Source of the DNA: Paenibacillus xylanilyticus
Lineage (GTDB): Bacteria; Bacillota; Bacilli; Paenibacillales; Paenibacillaceae
Direction of reading: 5' to 3'
Assembly: GCF_013359935.1 (NCBI RefSeq)
Contig: NZ_JABMCB010000166.1
Span: 60,631-124,630, forward strand
DNA: 64,000 nt
Shown: piece by piece, positions 18,153 to 27,595 of the stretch
How positions within the stretch are numbered: position 1 is the stretch's first letter
Layout of the letters: every line of letters starts with the position of its first letter
Translations under genes and position numbers: made by a program
The notes under the pieces: generated by a model
What the model was told of the DNA's origin: nothing
Seen by the model: only the letters and a program-made list of their open reading frames with translations
Databases searched by the model: none

Positions 18153-18920
18153 TTAAATAAACTTATTTCGACTGTTTCTCCAATCAATACGAGGCGTAGC
18201 AATGGATACGTCTCTTTCATGAGCAGCTTTGAGAGCACGTTCAATGGGTTCATCCCAGTCATAAATCGCCAATGTAAAAGCACCCCAGTGGACAGGAAGT
18301 AACAGGTTACCCCGGAGATCAATATGGGATTGTACCGTTTCTTCTGGGAACATATGAAAAGGCCACCAGCCTTTATTGTCATATTGTCCGGATTCGATTA
18401 GTGTCAAATAAATGGGCCATATTTTTCACCAATCTCTTTAAAGTGTGGACTATAGCCGCTATCCCCACTGTAAAACACATTTGTATGTCTTCCATCTATG
18501 ATCCACGAAGACCACAAGGTTAAATTCTGACCAAATCCTCTTCCCGAAGAATGCTTTGTCGGTGTGCAGCGGAACTTCAGGTTAAAACCTCCACTTCTTC
18601 CCACCAGTCAAGTTCAACAATCCGCTCAGTATCCCCCCATCTCTCAAGATGGCTGCCTACACCGAGAGGGACAAGAAACTTTCTTACTTTGTTTCTTAAT
18701 TTCTTGATTGCCCGATAATCTAGATGATCATAGTGATCGTGTGATATAAGTACAGCATCAATTTCGGGAAAGACCTCAATTTCGATTGGCATTTGTTCAC
18801 TATAACGCCTGCCACCAAATCTAAAGGGAGGGGTATAGTCCGTAAATACCGGGTCTAACAATAATAATTTGCCATCCAGTTCAAAAATAGAATAACGAAA
18901 ACTAACGTTCCGTTTAAGAC
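18153..18920 (-). pseudogene. MBL-fold hydrolase (UlaG/RomA type), decayed
   Basis: Three overlapping minus-strand frames together encode a metallo-beta-lactamase-fold protein: SIFELDGKLLLLDPVFTD with the metal motif ISHDHYDHLD (18861-18577), then HSSGRG and VFYSGDSGY (18604-18404), then GWWPFHMFPEE and LLPVHWGAF (18407-18153). Two frameshifts separate them and the N-terminal strand is cut off near 18920, next to the stop of the NmrA-like gene. All key metal ligands are still visible, so decay is recent. Confidence 0.85.
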
Positions 18921-18927
18921 AACCCCA

Positions 18928-19611
18928 TTATCGCCCAACGTTAACGATCTTCCTGACCCAGGTTGGTTCATTCGTCGCCGCCCTTACGAGGCAGTCGGCG
19001 CAGTCAGCGAAGGAAAGTGGCCGGAGCGGAGAAATGCGGGTCGAGGGGCCTGCCGTATATTTCGAAGTGGCGGCTACGTCGCTAAGAGCGGGCGGTCGTA
19101 CAATGATCCAATCTAATTCGCTCCGTTGTACTGCACGCTCGGCAATGGCCTTGTCCTCAACCGCCTTCGTGAAAATACGACCCGAAATATTTATGGCCAA
19201 GCGATTTAGTGCTGAAAGTTCTTTTCCATCGCTCAGACCAATGCCGCTCTGCATGACGAAGCGCTTAACTCCGGCGCTCTGACAGGCTGCCAGGATGTTC
19301 GTAATGCCCACCGACATGATGGTTCCTGGCGAAAAGTTTTTGCGGATGTTCGAGATCCCCTCCGATATGACGGTACCCTGCGAAAAGTTTCCGGTAGGAC
19401 CTATGCAACTAATTACCACATCTGTATCGGCCAAGGCCTTGGCAATGCTCGGCACATCGAGTACATCTCCCCGTCGGACGCTGAGGCGCGCTGTGGGGGC
19501 GATGACTTCCGGCCGGCGAGCCACGGCTACAACCTCGTGCCCCAAATCAAGTGCTCGCTCTATCACTTTCCTGCCAGTCGCACCCGTCGCCCCTATTACT
19601 GTTACCTTCAT
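18928..19611 (-). CDS. NmrA/SDR-like NAD(P)-binding protein
   Basis: A 227-residue atypical short-chain dehydrogenase. MKVTVIGATGATGRKVIE gives the Rossmann start with the GxxGxxG motif, and DWIIVRPPALSD is the conserved segment of this family. The ATG at 19611 has GGGGGAAC upstream and is preferred to earlier in-frame starts. Residues of about 97-130 contain two similar tandem units (NFSQGTVISEGISNI and NFSPGTIMSVGITNI), a 51-bp internal duplication absent from typical relatives. The gene is GC-rich compared with flanking DNA. It is probably regulated by the divergent TetR gene. Confidence 0.87.
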   Translation of the reverse strand: MKVTVIGATGATGRKVIERALDLGHEVVAVARRPEVIAPTARLSVRRGDVLDVPSIAKALADTDVVISCIGPTGNFSQGTVISEGISNIRKNFSPGTIMSVGITNILAACQSAGVKRFVMQSGIGLSDGKELSALNRLAINISGRIFTKAVEDKAIAERAVQRSELDWIIVRPPALSDVAATSKYTAGPSTRISPLRPLSFADCADCLVRAATNEPTWVRKIVNVGR

Positions 19612-19902
19612 TAAGTAGTTCCCCCTTCGAATGTGATAATTATTACTCGTATTCATAGCTGCTTTACTAGACAGCACCGGTGGCTGCCAAAGCTTTGACG
19701 CAGCTTGCCAACCGCGAAGAAGATCGGCTCCTACTGGTTAATATCCACAGAAAAATGCACACTGGAGTATTAGATAACAACTGTGTATAATAATAAACAA
19801 AAAAATAATGCGTCAGCAATTACCAAATAACCGTAATTCGTGCATTTGTTCACAAATCATTTGAAGTTGTGTAATTTATTTCAGAAAGCATGGTGACTCA
19901 TA

Positions 19903-20463
19903 GTGTCTAAGGTGGATAGAAGAATAATCAAATCTCAAGAAGCGATAAAAAAAGCTCTGATTGAACTGATGATTGAAAAAAAAATCGACCAAATTACTAT
20001 ACAAGAAATTTCCGATAGGGCAAATGTTAGCCGAAGAACCATCTATCTTCACTACATAGATAAATTTGATCTTCTAGATAAGCTAATGGAAGAACATATT
20101 TACGAACTACGGAAACTCTGTGAATTAGCAGCTAATAATACCGTTTTTTATGATACGGTATTGTTATGGTTCGAGTACTTTGAGAGTCATTATTTATTCT
20201 TTTCAACGATGTTGGCGAATCAAGGAGGTCCTTTTTTTCACAGTCGGTTCCTTGAGTTTGTCCTCCAAGAGTTAAAGAATGTAGAAAACATAACCGAAGG
20301 AAATTCTCAAGGATTAAGTGACGGTGACGCTGAAGATGTGATTATTCAATTTTTTGGAGCTGCTATCGTAGGGGTAGTGGAATGGTGGTTCAAGAATGGA
20401 AAGCCCTCCCCTCCTCACTATATGGCACAACGAGTGGGGGCGTTGTTAGAAAGGAATTTATAA
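19903..20463 (+). CDS. TetR/AcrR-family transcriptional regulator
   Basis: A 186-residue TetR protein. The N-terminal KVDRRIIKSQEAIKKALIEL leads into the helix-turn-helix ISDRANVSRRTIYLHYIDKF. It is clearly paralogous to the TetR gene at 23320, which begins KIDRRIVKSRQAI. The start is a GTG and the ribosome binding site is weak, so the exact start is not certain. It is divergent from the NmrA-like gene and lies 28 bases before repeat R12. Confidence 0.9.
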   Translation: MSKVDRRIIKSQEAIKKALIELMIEKKIDQITIQEISDRANVSRRTIYLHYIDKFDLLDKLMEEHIYELRKLCELAANNTVFYDTVLLWFEYFESHYLFFSTMLANQGGPFFHSRFLEFVLQELKNVENITEGNSQGLSDGDAEDVIIQFFGAAIVGVVEWWFKNGKPSPPHYMAQRVGALLERNL

Positions 20464-20490
20464 TCGATCTTGAATCAACACACTTTATTT

Positions 20491-20580
20491 CGCTATCCTG
20501 CCCGTTAGTTGAATAAAAGCAGCCGTCACTAAGTCGGCTGCCTCCTCGGTTTTACAGGACTAACGTTTCCCGTTAGTTCA
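20491..20580 (+). repeat. Dispersed repeat, copy R12 (full)
   Basis: GCTATC-CTGCCC-GTTAGTTGAA, a shortened central hairpin (GCAGCCGTCACTAAGTCGGC type), right arm CTAAC-GTTTCCC-GTTAGTTCA. The 250 bases after it hold no gene. Confidence 0.9.
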
Positions 20581-20833
20581 GCGAATTGATTTATAAACCT
20601 TATCTAAATGATCGAGATGTAAGTGTTGGCCTAATGGTATATATGTTATATGCATCCAGCTTCAGTTCTGCTTGCTCCTAAAATACTCTGCTGTTTCTTC
20701 GTCCGCCCAATAAATACTTCTATTGACAACTTCAGGATATTATTGTCTCAACCACTTGAGAGGTATCTTCTTCATACCTTATTGTTTGTTCAATTTTCAG
20801 CAAATAAATGCTAAGGCTTCTGAGGCTTCTTAA

Positions 20834-21740
20834 TCATTTCAACACCGTCAAAACTAAGGCTTCAATTTCTGTTTCCTTTTTCAACATATATTTATCAAAA
20901 AACGCCTTTGTATAAGAGGTAATAATGTTGCGCTGTTCCATGGCGTCCCGGGTTCCTCTGGAAGCCTCATTCGTGAAGGCAAACAAGGCGTCGGAAAAGT
21001 CACCGTGAGTCACATTGTCAATAATGACGAAGTATGTTTCCTGACTGTTGGTTTCAAGAAGAAATGCGTTCGTATTATAAGCAAGCGCAGTACTGAGCTG
21101 CATGAAGGGTTTCTTAAGATCGCTATCCACGGCACCTAACATATTACCGTCAAGATTTACACCGCCGACAAATCGGTCATCGTCTCGGGTAACAATGGTC
21201 GCTGTCGTTCCTCCAAACGAATGTCTAAACATCCCCATACCGATTTTAAGGTGCAATCTACCTTTAAAAATCGATTCCATGTCACCACTATTCATTTTGT
21301 ATAGATGGTCTGCGATATGTCTCACATCCTCACTCTGTAACACAACATATTTTGAAAAATTGACTGCTGCAGGGGCCGAAGTCAATGTATGAGAGATCTC
21401 AATGGCTTTTTCTTTCTCGAGCTTTTCTGCCACAATTTGAGGCATATGTGGCGTAATTAGCGTGGCGTATTCTTGTCCATATTTATTTAAATCATCGATG
21501 AATCTCTCTGACATCCTAGCTATTCGTCCATCCTTGAGTTTATACATACCACTTTCCGCGCAGCCAATGGATACGACAATATAGCCGGAGCTAGCCAGGT
21601 CTTGACAGTACAACGTGCCTTGCTGCGGGTAAGCGCCTGCACCATGAGAATAGAATAAAACCGGATATTGATCTTCCTTTTCAGACAAGGCCACATCTTC
21701 GTAAGACCATGTCTTAACATTGGAGTCAAATAGCTTCTCA
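20834..21740 (-). pseudogene. PAF-acetylhydrolase-like alpha/beta hydrolase, 5' end broken
   Basis: The open frame (about 286 codons) encodes YPVLFYSHGAGAYPQQG (oxyanion region), FRHSFGGTTA (nucleophile Ser; the usual first Gly of GxSxG is Arg) and a late TNEASRGTRDAM segment, as in the platelet-activating-factor acetylhydrolase-like lipases. The frame continues upstream without a start codon (EAGEKLFDSNVKTWSYEDVA) until an in-frame TGA created by a tandem 11-bp duplication (GAGAAGCGGGT) beside a run of nine G residues near 21748-21765. Upstream codons in the same frame look coding. The loss of the N-terminus and the altered elbow indicate a dead gene. Confidence 0.75.
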
Positions 21741-21840
21741 CCCGCTTCTCACCCGCTCCCCCCCCCGATGTTAACCAGAAGCTCATCTCTCAGAGAATGA
21801 AATTCCGGAAATTCATCACCTCTCAGGTACCATTTTAAAA

Positions 21841-22237
21841 ACAGTCTCCCTGGACACAAAAAAACGGTACATTATTGTACCGATCATTGACTCACTCCAT
21901 CTATGTTAATGTACAAAACGTCTCTAAGTCCAGCCACAGAAGAAACCGTTTGTACAAACAATGGCAGACGTCATGAAGATTGAGCTTGATTATGAAGAGA
22001 CTCTCGCTAAGTCAATAAATGCACATTAAAGCAAACAAGTTTCAGGCGGCTCAAATTCCGAATTGTTCAGAGCTCAGGTCGCCTGTAACTTGTATTTTAT
22101 CTTGGTATTGAATTGGATTTTCTTTTCTTAGACAAATTTATTCCCATGAATGATGACTTAGAGAGATCAGTATAGTCTCTTACATTCATGCGCTAAGAAA
22201 TCATAGTCTATTGTTTGAGGGTTGTCCGTAAAGCGCA
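21841..22237. other. Gene-free stretch with hairpins
   Basis: No gene seen. CGGTAC-ATTATT-GTACCG (21865-21882) next to a run of seven A residues would act as a minus-strand terminator for the hydrolase at 22238. A longer imperfect hairpin (CAGGCG...CGCCTG, about 22042-22083) is also present. Confidence 0.6.
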
Positions 22238-23155
22238 TTAAAGATACTTTTTATAGAAAGCGTCCAATCTGTCAACAGCTTTCTTCACTGGCTCAGTCTT
22301 ATCGTACAAGTCATAATGACTGGCTCCTTCTACAATAAACAGATCTTTATGTTCCGAGGCTGCACGTTGATACAAATCATGACCATCATGGTAAGAACCA
22401 AACGCTCCCTGTATACTACCGACAATGATCTGCAAAGGTTGGGTTAACAAAGAGTCTGCCAGATGAAACGCGTCAAAGGCAATAATGGAATCTACACTTG
22501 TAAATTTCAAACGGTTAGGTGAGTTCGGATGCTGACCTCTGGATGTGCGGTAGTAATCCACTGCTTGTTTAATATCAAGTTCATTCATCCCTGCTGCTTC
22601 TCTTTCTTCGTGGCTTCCAGGAATCCATGGGTTAGTCAGAGGTTCTGCCCCGCGTGCCTCAGCCGTACGTTGCTGAGCAACCTGCTCCAACATTCCAATT
22701 GGATCGTTTTCACGATATCCGCGACCTATGTTCGCAACGGAAACTGCAGCCACTGCCTGGATGCGTCGTTCCGTCATTGCAGCATGTACTGCATATCCTC
22801 CTCCAGCACATACCCCCAGTACACCAATCCGATGCTCATCGACATATTCCAGAGTAGTCAGGTAATCCACAGCAGAGCGAATATCTTCCACACGAGCGGA
22901 CGGGTATTCGGCATGACGAGGCTCGCCTTCACTTTCTCCCTGATACGATGCATCAAATACAATCGTCACATAGCCCAACCCGGCAAGTTTCTCTGCATAG
23001 ATGCCTGCTGTTTGCTCTTTGCAGCTACTACCCGGATGAACACAGACAATAGCCGGATTACCTTTCTTTTCTTCAGCGTGCTCAGGTATTCGGAGAATTG
23101 CAGCTAAAGCCAGACCCTGCGCTAGGAATTTAACGTTCTTTTGGATTACTATCAT
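22238..23155 (-). CDS. Alpha/beta hydrolase (dienelactone hydrolase / YcjY-like)
   Basis: A 305-residue serine-hydrolase-fold protein. CVHPGSSCKEQ near residue 39 and the DASYQGESEGEPR segment are typical of the acetyl-xylan-esterase and YcjY-like group. The nucleophile elbow is GVCAGGG (about 114) with Cys in the nucleophile position, as in dienelactone hydrolase, and EGASHYDLYD near the C-terminus carries the catalytic His. Substrate unknown. It is divergent from a TetR regulator, whose probable operator lies between them. Confidence 0.88.
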   Translation of the reverse strand: MIVIQKNVKFLAQGLALAAILRIPEHAEEKKGNPAIVCVHPGSSCKEQTAGIYAEKLAGLGYVTIVFDASYQGESEGEPRHAEYPSARVEDIRSAVDYLTTLEYVDEHRIGVLGVCAGGGYAVHAAMTERRIQAVAAVSVANIGRGYRENDPIGMLEQVAQQRTAEARGAEPLTNPWIPGSHEEREAAGMNELDIKQAVDYYRTSRGQHPNSPNRLKFTSVDSIIAFDAFHLADSLLTQPLQIIVGSIQGAFGSYHDGHDLYQRAASEHKDLFIVEGASHYDLYDKTEPVKKAVDRLDAFYKKYL

Positions 23156-23262
23156 CTATAAAACCACCTTTTCTATTTATGACACTTGTGCGTATTATTC
23201 GCCTTATGTATATTTAGGTTAAAATAATCAAGCATTAGATTCAATAACCACATCACTTCACA

Positions 23263-23280
23263 TGTGTGTTAATACACACA
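23263..23280. promoter_or_regulatory. Perfect dyad, probable TetR operator
   Basis: TGTGTGT-TAAT-ACACACA lies between the divergent hydrolase and TetR genes, with weaker flanking copies of ACATGTGT/ACAATGTGT. It is well placed for control of both genes. Confidence 0.7.
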
Positions 23281-23319
23281 CCACATACAATGTGTAGAAA
23301 TGTACAGGAGGACGACGCT

Positions 23320-23868
23320 ATGGATAAAATAGACCGCAGAATCGTAAAGTCCAGACAAGCGATTCAATCAACTTTTTTGCAAATGATCATTCAGGAAGGG
23401 TTTGATAACATCACAGTTAAACATCTGACAGAGAAAGCCAATGTAGGTCGAAAAACATTTTATCTACATTATCTTGATAAATACGATCTGTTGGATCAAA
23501 TGGTGGACGACCATATCGCACAACTGCAAGAAATATGTGATCAAAAAAAGGATATCGGCATAACTGAAGGTTCACTTATGTGGTTTTCTTACTTTGAGCT
23601 TCACAAATCATTCTTTGCTGCTTTATTTCAAAGTGACAGTGCTTCAGCCTTTCGCAAAAAGCTGTTGTCCTTTACTATGGGAGAGATTGATAAAAAGTTG
23701 AATGATGAAACACTTCCGATCATCGATAAGCGTATTTTTTTGAAGTTTTTAGGGATGGCAACCATGGGTGTACTTGAATCCTACGTATTGGACGAAATAG
23801 ACAGTGATATCGAGGCTGTGTCAGCGCAAGTGGTTCAGTTATATATGACACAATTAACTACTAGCTAA
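23320..23868 (+). CDS. TetR/AcrR-family transcriptional regulator
   Basis: A 182-residue TetR protein starting at the ATG at 23320, which has AGGAGGACG about 8 bases upstream; earlier in-frame starts have none. The helix-turn-helix is VKHLTEKANVGRKTFYLHY. It is paralogous to the TetR gene at 19903 and, like it, is divergent from a hydrolase or oxidoreductase gene. It probably represses the hydrolase and itself through the dyad at 23263. Confidence 0.92.
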   Translation: MDKIDRRIVKSRQAIQSTFLQMIIQEGFDNITVKHLTEKANVGRKTFYLHYLDKYDLLDQMVDDHIAQLQEICDQKKDIGITEGSLMWFSYFELHKSFFAALFQSDSASAFRKKLLSFTMGEIDKKLNDETLPIIDKRIFLKFLGMATMGVLESYVLDEIDSDIEAVSAQVVQLYMTQLTTS

Positions 23869-24284
23869 TGAGATCTATTATATGTCTTCCTGATTGTAAA
23901 ATTAAAATATCCGCTTGCTGGAGAGCAAACGGATAAAACAAGAACATTGTACCATTTCAATTAGACAACTAGACATTAATGCTGCATTTATCATTATAAA
24001 AATAAATTCGGCTTCTCCATTATAGTTTGGCTTGTTTGTTTATTATATGAAGTGTTACATATTATAAAAACTTGGAAATCTCAACACAAACACCCAGTCG
24101 TGTTCCGTTTGACTTCACGATTCTTGTGAAAGAAAAGGATCATGTGCCTCAAAACCAGGTCTACTCCTGGCATGGTTCTCGTGATACATAATCAATTCAC
24201 TTACGTTGGCCACTAACTTTGAATCGGAACTCCTCTTGTAACAAAGTCATTAAATTGGTGTTATCAGCGCAGCAGGAGTAGCAA
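23869..24284. other. Gene-free stretch
   Basis: A hairpin ATCCGCTTGCT-ggag-AGCAAACGGAT (23909-23934) follows the TetR gene and may end transcription from either side. The rest is AT-rich with no gene recognised. Confidence 0.55.
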
Positions 24285-24553
24285 TTAAAATTTTAAAACG
24301 ATGTTGCCTTTTTTTTCAGGCGCACTAACAACTTTCACTGCAAGGTGAATTTCCGATAAATCAAATTCCGTGTAGCTTGATAACATCGTTTTCGAATTGG
24401 TCCCTACCTCAATAGCTGCTTCCATGTCTTGCATACGCTCTTCTGCCATCGCATCTTCCTGCCAGGTCAGGATTGTTACCCCAGCGTAAGCGCCTTGACA
24501 GAAAGAGTAGTCATATCTGACGGTCCATTTGCTAAAGAACCGTATGAAACGAT
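24285..24553 (-). pseudogene. Gene remnant cut by half-repeat R13
   Basis: An open frame encodes about 85 residues ending in SAPEKKGNIVLKF, which resembles the C-terminus of NAD(P)-dependent alcohol or quinone oxidoreductases, but the rest is not recognised. The frame runs upstream straight into the right half of the dispersed repeat, where the reading (from about 24553 to 24617) is simply the repeat translated. The original N-terminal part is therefore missing. Identity uncertain. Confidence 0.5.
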
Positions 24554-24590
24554 GCCGCCTTATTGGGCTAACGTTTCCCGTTAGTTTAAC
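24554..24590 (+). repeat. Half copy R13 of the dispersed repeat (right half)
   Basis: The end of the central hairpin (GCCGCC-TTATT) plus the right arm GGGCTAAC-GTTTCCC-GTTAGTTTAA. The left half is missing and a gene fragment abuts the break. Confidence 0.75.
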
Positions 24591-24667
24591 GAGGAATAGA
24601 GCATTTGCCAATTGCAAACTACTCTATCTGTTTTAAGTATATTCAAAGAAGAAGCTTTCTGAAACAA

Positions 24668-25558
24668 TCACAACTCATTTATTTTACTTACCGCAAACCA
24701 TAGCTCAACGAAATTAAGCCCGTCTTTAGCTCCTGTAATTTCAAATTCCAACCCATCGACCTGTTCGTATCCAGCAGTAGGAAGCCATTCGGAGAAGAAC
24801 CGTTTATATAATGTCTCAATTGTTTCATCAAATTTGTCCCATGTGAACGGATCAGAGGTAAAAATTGCCCATGTTTGAGCTGGTATGGTTATACTTGTGT
24901 AACCCTCAGTTTTACTCGAATCCCCTTTGAATGCGGACAGCATATAAGGAAAATGATCCTCATCTGTTTTTTTGTAGCTACAAACAGCATGTATTTTATG
25001 ATAGTTCTGATTTAAAAAGGTTGGTAGGTCTCCAGCATTGTCCGCCAGCCTTTCAACCTCGCCGTTAGCATGGCATTGCTTCCATAATTCTGCTGGAGTA
25101 TCTGCTCCGTTTAATTGAAATACTTTTTCAATACCGAATACTTGAAAGGATTCTTTTGTCTCAATACGATAGTTCATAGCCTTTTCCCCTTTAATTGAAA
25201 TAAGGAAGGAAAGCCGAGGAAAGGCTTTGAGGGAAGTCCCTTCTTCTCGGGCCATTGCTGGATTAACACCATGTAATAATTGAAAAGCCCTTGCGAATGA
25301 AACTGGAGATTCATAACCATACTTTATCGCAATATCAACTACTCTCAGATTACTATTCTGCAATTCAATTGCAGCGAGAGTAAGCCTTCTTCTCCTTATA
25401 TATTCCGCAAGAGACACATCTGTAATGAATGAGAACATTCTCTGGAACTGATGTGAAGAACAACAAGCACATTTAGCAACTTCCTTCAATTCGATCTTTC
25501 CAGTTAGATTCAATTCAATGTAATCCAATGCTCGATTCATCCTCATAGGCCAATCCAT
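24668..25558 (-). CDS. AraC-family regulator with GyrI-like effector domain
   Basis: A 296-residue protein. Residues 1-105 form the double helix-turn-helix AraC domain (EVAKCACCSSHQFQRMF, then VVDIAIKYGYESPVSFARAFQ). Residues of about 125-296 form a GyrI/Rob-type small-molecule binding domain (MNYRIETKESFQVFGIEK). This is the Rob/SoxS-like layout used by multidrug or toxicant sensors. GGAGGG precedes the ATG. It is the only gene in its unit, between R13 and R14, so its targets are elsewhere or lost. Confidence 0.93.
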   Translation of the reverse strand: MDWPMRMNRALDYIELNLTGKIELKEVAKCACCSSHQFQRMFSFITDVSLAEYIRRRRLTLAAIELQNSNLRVVDIAIKYGYESPVSFARAFQLLHGVNPAMAREEGTSLKAFPRLSFLISIKGEKAMNYRIETKESFQVFGIEKVFQLNGADTPAELWKQCHANGEVERLADNAGDLPTFLNQNYHKIHAVCSYKKTDEDHFPYMLSAFKGDSSKTEGYTSITIPAQTWAIFTSDPFTWDKFDETIETLYKRFFSEWLPTAGYEQVDGLEFEITGAKDGLNFVELWFAVSKINEL

Positions 25559-25724
25559 CTGATCCCTCCTCTTAACAGAAGTATAGTTTCACTACATTTT
25601 CATATCGCAACTATTTGTGCACAATTAAGTTTCCTTGGAGAATTCAAGTCGAATCTAAAAATTAAATTATATAGCGCAAAGATGTATTTATTACAGGTAA
25701 TCCTGAACGTTAAGATAATCTTTT

Positions 25725-25817
25725 ATACTAATCTGTCCGTTAGTTAAATTAAAAGCAGCCGATCATATGGATCAGCTGCTTTCTTAATTGTATTGAACCA
25801 ATGTTCCCCATTAGCGA
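25725..25817 (+). repeat. Dispersed repeat, copy R14 (full, divergent)
   Basis: ACTAAT-CTGTCC-GTTAGTTAAA, central AAAGCAGCCGATCA hairpin, right arm degenerate (AACCAATGTTCCCCATTAG). Confidence 0.85.
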
Positions 25818-25856
25818 AATCCCGCAATACCATTGATTTTTTTCTAAGCCATGTAC

Positions 25857-26222
25857 TTACTGGGGGAAAGGATTGTCTTGTGACGGAGTTATCCCGACCA
25901 AATCCTCATTATCTACAGGTTTTAAACTAATTAGCTCTTCTCCAAATTGCTTGTTAAGCTCCTCGACTTCACTGTCCGTAAGTTCTGCCTGCACAACAAT
26001 TTTTCCAATATCAGATTCGTAATAAATTCTTTGTTTTTTCCCCGACACATTGTAATCAACATGGTCTGCTATTGATTTCAATAATGCCTGCAACTCACTT
26101 GAAGAATATCCGGTTAAATTGGCTTCTTTTACTGAGGTATTTCCGCTCAGAAAACTACATCCCGTAACCAAAGAAACGTACACAAAAACTAAACACAAAA
26201 CGAAAAAATATTTACGCATCAT
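25857..26222 (-). CDS. Small lipoprotein
   Basis: A protein of about 121 residues with an N-terminal signal sequence and a lipobox LVTGC, so it should be anchored to the outer face of the membrane after processing at Cys22. The mature part is acidic with no recognised domain. The start is at 26222 or at the next codon (26219), both after AGGGGG. It is a single-gene unit between R14 and R15. Function unknown. Confidence 0.8.
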   Translation of the reverse strand: MMRKYFFVLCLVFVYVSLVTGCSFLSGNTSVKEANLTGYSSSELQALLKSIADHVDYNVSGKKQRIYYESDIGKIVVQAELTDSEVEELNKQFGEELISLKPVDNEDLVGITPSQDNPFPQ

Positions 26223-26303
26223 AGCCCCCTATCACACTAATCATAATATCATCTAACTATTAGACCAGAAAGACTCAGTATTTGAATATATCTTTCCGCG
26301 ATA

Positions 26304-26395
26304 TTCAACTAACCTGCCCGTTAGTTGAACAAAAGCAGCCGATCACAATTGACCGACTGCCTTCTTTGTTAAGCTATCGTTTCCCGTTAACTTAA
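26304..26395 (+). repeat. Dispersed repeat, copy R15 (full)
   Basis: TTCAACTAAC-CTGCCC-GTTAGTTGAA is a perfect 10-bp dyad; central hairpin slightly altered; right arm TATC-GTTTCCC-GTTAACTTAA. It is followed after only 88 bases by R16. Confidence 0.92.
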
Positions 26396-26483
26396 TCTTG
26401 CATCTCGTCGGAACGTCATATGAACTGTTTCTGACTGCTCTTATTTCATCACTGTCATTTTCAAAATAAAATTAGCTACGCTT

Positions 26484-26580
26484 TTGAACTAAACTGTCCA
26501 TTACATGAACAAAGGCAACCAATCATGTAGATCGGCTGCCTCCTTGGTTTTATTGAGCTATCATTTCCCGTTAGTGTTAA
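26484..26580 (+). repeat. Dispersed repeat, copy R16 (full, divergent)
   Basis: GAACTAAA-CTGTCC-ATTACATGAAC, central hairpin as GGCAACCAATCA...GGCTGCC, right arm TATC-ATTTCCC-GTTAG. It pairs with R15 to bound a unit without any gene. Confidence 0.87.
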
Positions 26581-26599
26581 CTTATGGGTGCTGTTTGCT

Positions 26600-27067
26600 T
26601 CAATATTCTCCTTTTATCACAAAGAACGTACCTCGAATTGTCCCAGCCAGTTTGGACTTCTGTCTAGCAAATTTAAACTTCTTTTCTTCCAGCTCTTGAG
26701 GCACTTCCATCCCCTCTGAAAGCTTAAAACCAACGGCCCGCTTTTTGGGGTTATCCAATGTATACATGATGTTGACCGCCAGACCATCTTCATAAAAGAC
26801 GTAGGCCCATCTAATATTATCCACTTGAAAATGAGATGTTTCCAACGGTTTGGCCGCAAACTCAATACCACGTTCTTCTTTCAAAATTCGGCTCACGTAC
26901 GCAAGCGTCTCCTGGCTCTCGCCGGCTGGTACGACCGTAAATTCATGCTTGTATTTGTTCATAAAGTAACGGGCTTCATTTGCTCGCATACCAGCAAGCG
27001 CTTCTGCTACTGGTGAAGATTCTAGACCAACTGTGGACACATTTTTAAAACCAACGATAGGGGACAT
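26600..27067 (-). CDS. Hypothetical protein of the YafY unit
   Basis: A 155-residue soluble protein starting at the ATG at 27067, 8 bases after AGAGGAGGAACG. Not recognised. It is mixed alpha/beta in character with SPIVGFKNVSTVGLESSPVAEAL at the start and EELEEKKFKFARQKSKLAG near the end. It lies immediately after a GyrI-like gene in the same direction and probably shares its transcript, so it may act with that ligand-binding protein. Confidence 0.8.
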   Translation of the reverse strand: MSPIVGFKNVSTVGLESSPVAEALAGMRANEARYFMNKYKHEFTVVPAGESQETLAYVSRILKEERGIEFAAKPLETSHFQVDNIRWAYVFYEDGLAVNIMYTLDNPKKRAVGFKLSEGMEVPQELEEKKFKFARQKSKLAGTIRGTFFVIKGEY

Positions 27068-27090
27068 CCTCGTTCCTCCTCTGATTTCAT

Positions 27091-27570
27091 TTACTTCTCC
27101 ACAACTGGAATCCACATTTCCCCATATACTAGGCCGTCTCGCTGCCCCATCTCAACGGTTGCATTGGGCCCGCCAACATAAGCAAAATCGTCTGCTGCTG
27201 GCAAGACTTGACCAAAGGCGATACCAGTCAGCCTATTACTCAACTCATCAGCCGTCTTCCCTTCCCCTTTGACGACGAGGTATTGTCCTTTAGGGAATTG
27301 GATCACTCGGTGTTCTTCTGGTACCGATGCTTCAGTCATGACACCGGCATAATACATCATCTTGTGATTTATCGCTTCGTTCACGGCAAAAATGTAGTCG
27401 TTTGCAGCGACGGCCTTTAAAGCGTCAAGCCTTCCATCCTGCACCACGGATTGCCAAAAGTCTTGCTTCTCCTTGTTCATACCTGCATAATCCGTGTAAT
27501 CGCTCTTCAACTCCGTGCCAATACCTAGAACGATAAAGCTGTCTTTTTTTTCAAGGGTATACACTGCCAT
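27091..27570 (-). CDS. GyrI-like / AraC-type effector-binding protein
   Basis: A 159-residue protein with the stand-alone small-molecule binding fold of GyrI, Rob and the AraC effector domain: it opens with YTLEKKDSFIVLGIGTEL and contains FPKGQYLVVKGEG and a late GEMWIPVVE, all typical of this fold. The ATG at 27570 follows AAAGGAGTG. There is no DNA-binding domain, so it may bind or sequester a toxic ligand. Its promoter region is a near copy of the one in front of the DoxX/YafY genes. Confidence 0.85.
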   Translation of the reverse strand: MAVYTLEKKDSFIVLGIGTELKSDYTDYAGMNKEKQDFWQSVVQDGRLDALKAVAANDYIFAVNEAINHKMMYYAGVMTEASVPEEHRVIQFPKGQYLVVKGEGKTADELSNRLTGIAFGQVLPAADDFAYVGGPNATVEMGQRDGLVYGEMWIPVVEK

Positions 27571-27595
27571 GTTTAACACTCCTTTTTCTGAAATG

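Noticed and set aside
18017..18382. A 121-residue minus-strand frame next to the MBL hydrolase
   Set aside because: It overlaps the real MBL reading frame in another phase, and its translation has no recognisable protein features.
26617..27272. Alternative frames over the YafY-unit genes
   Set aside because: The minus-strand genes have strong ribosome binding sites and coupled order; the alternatives do not.
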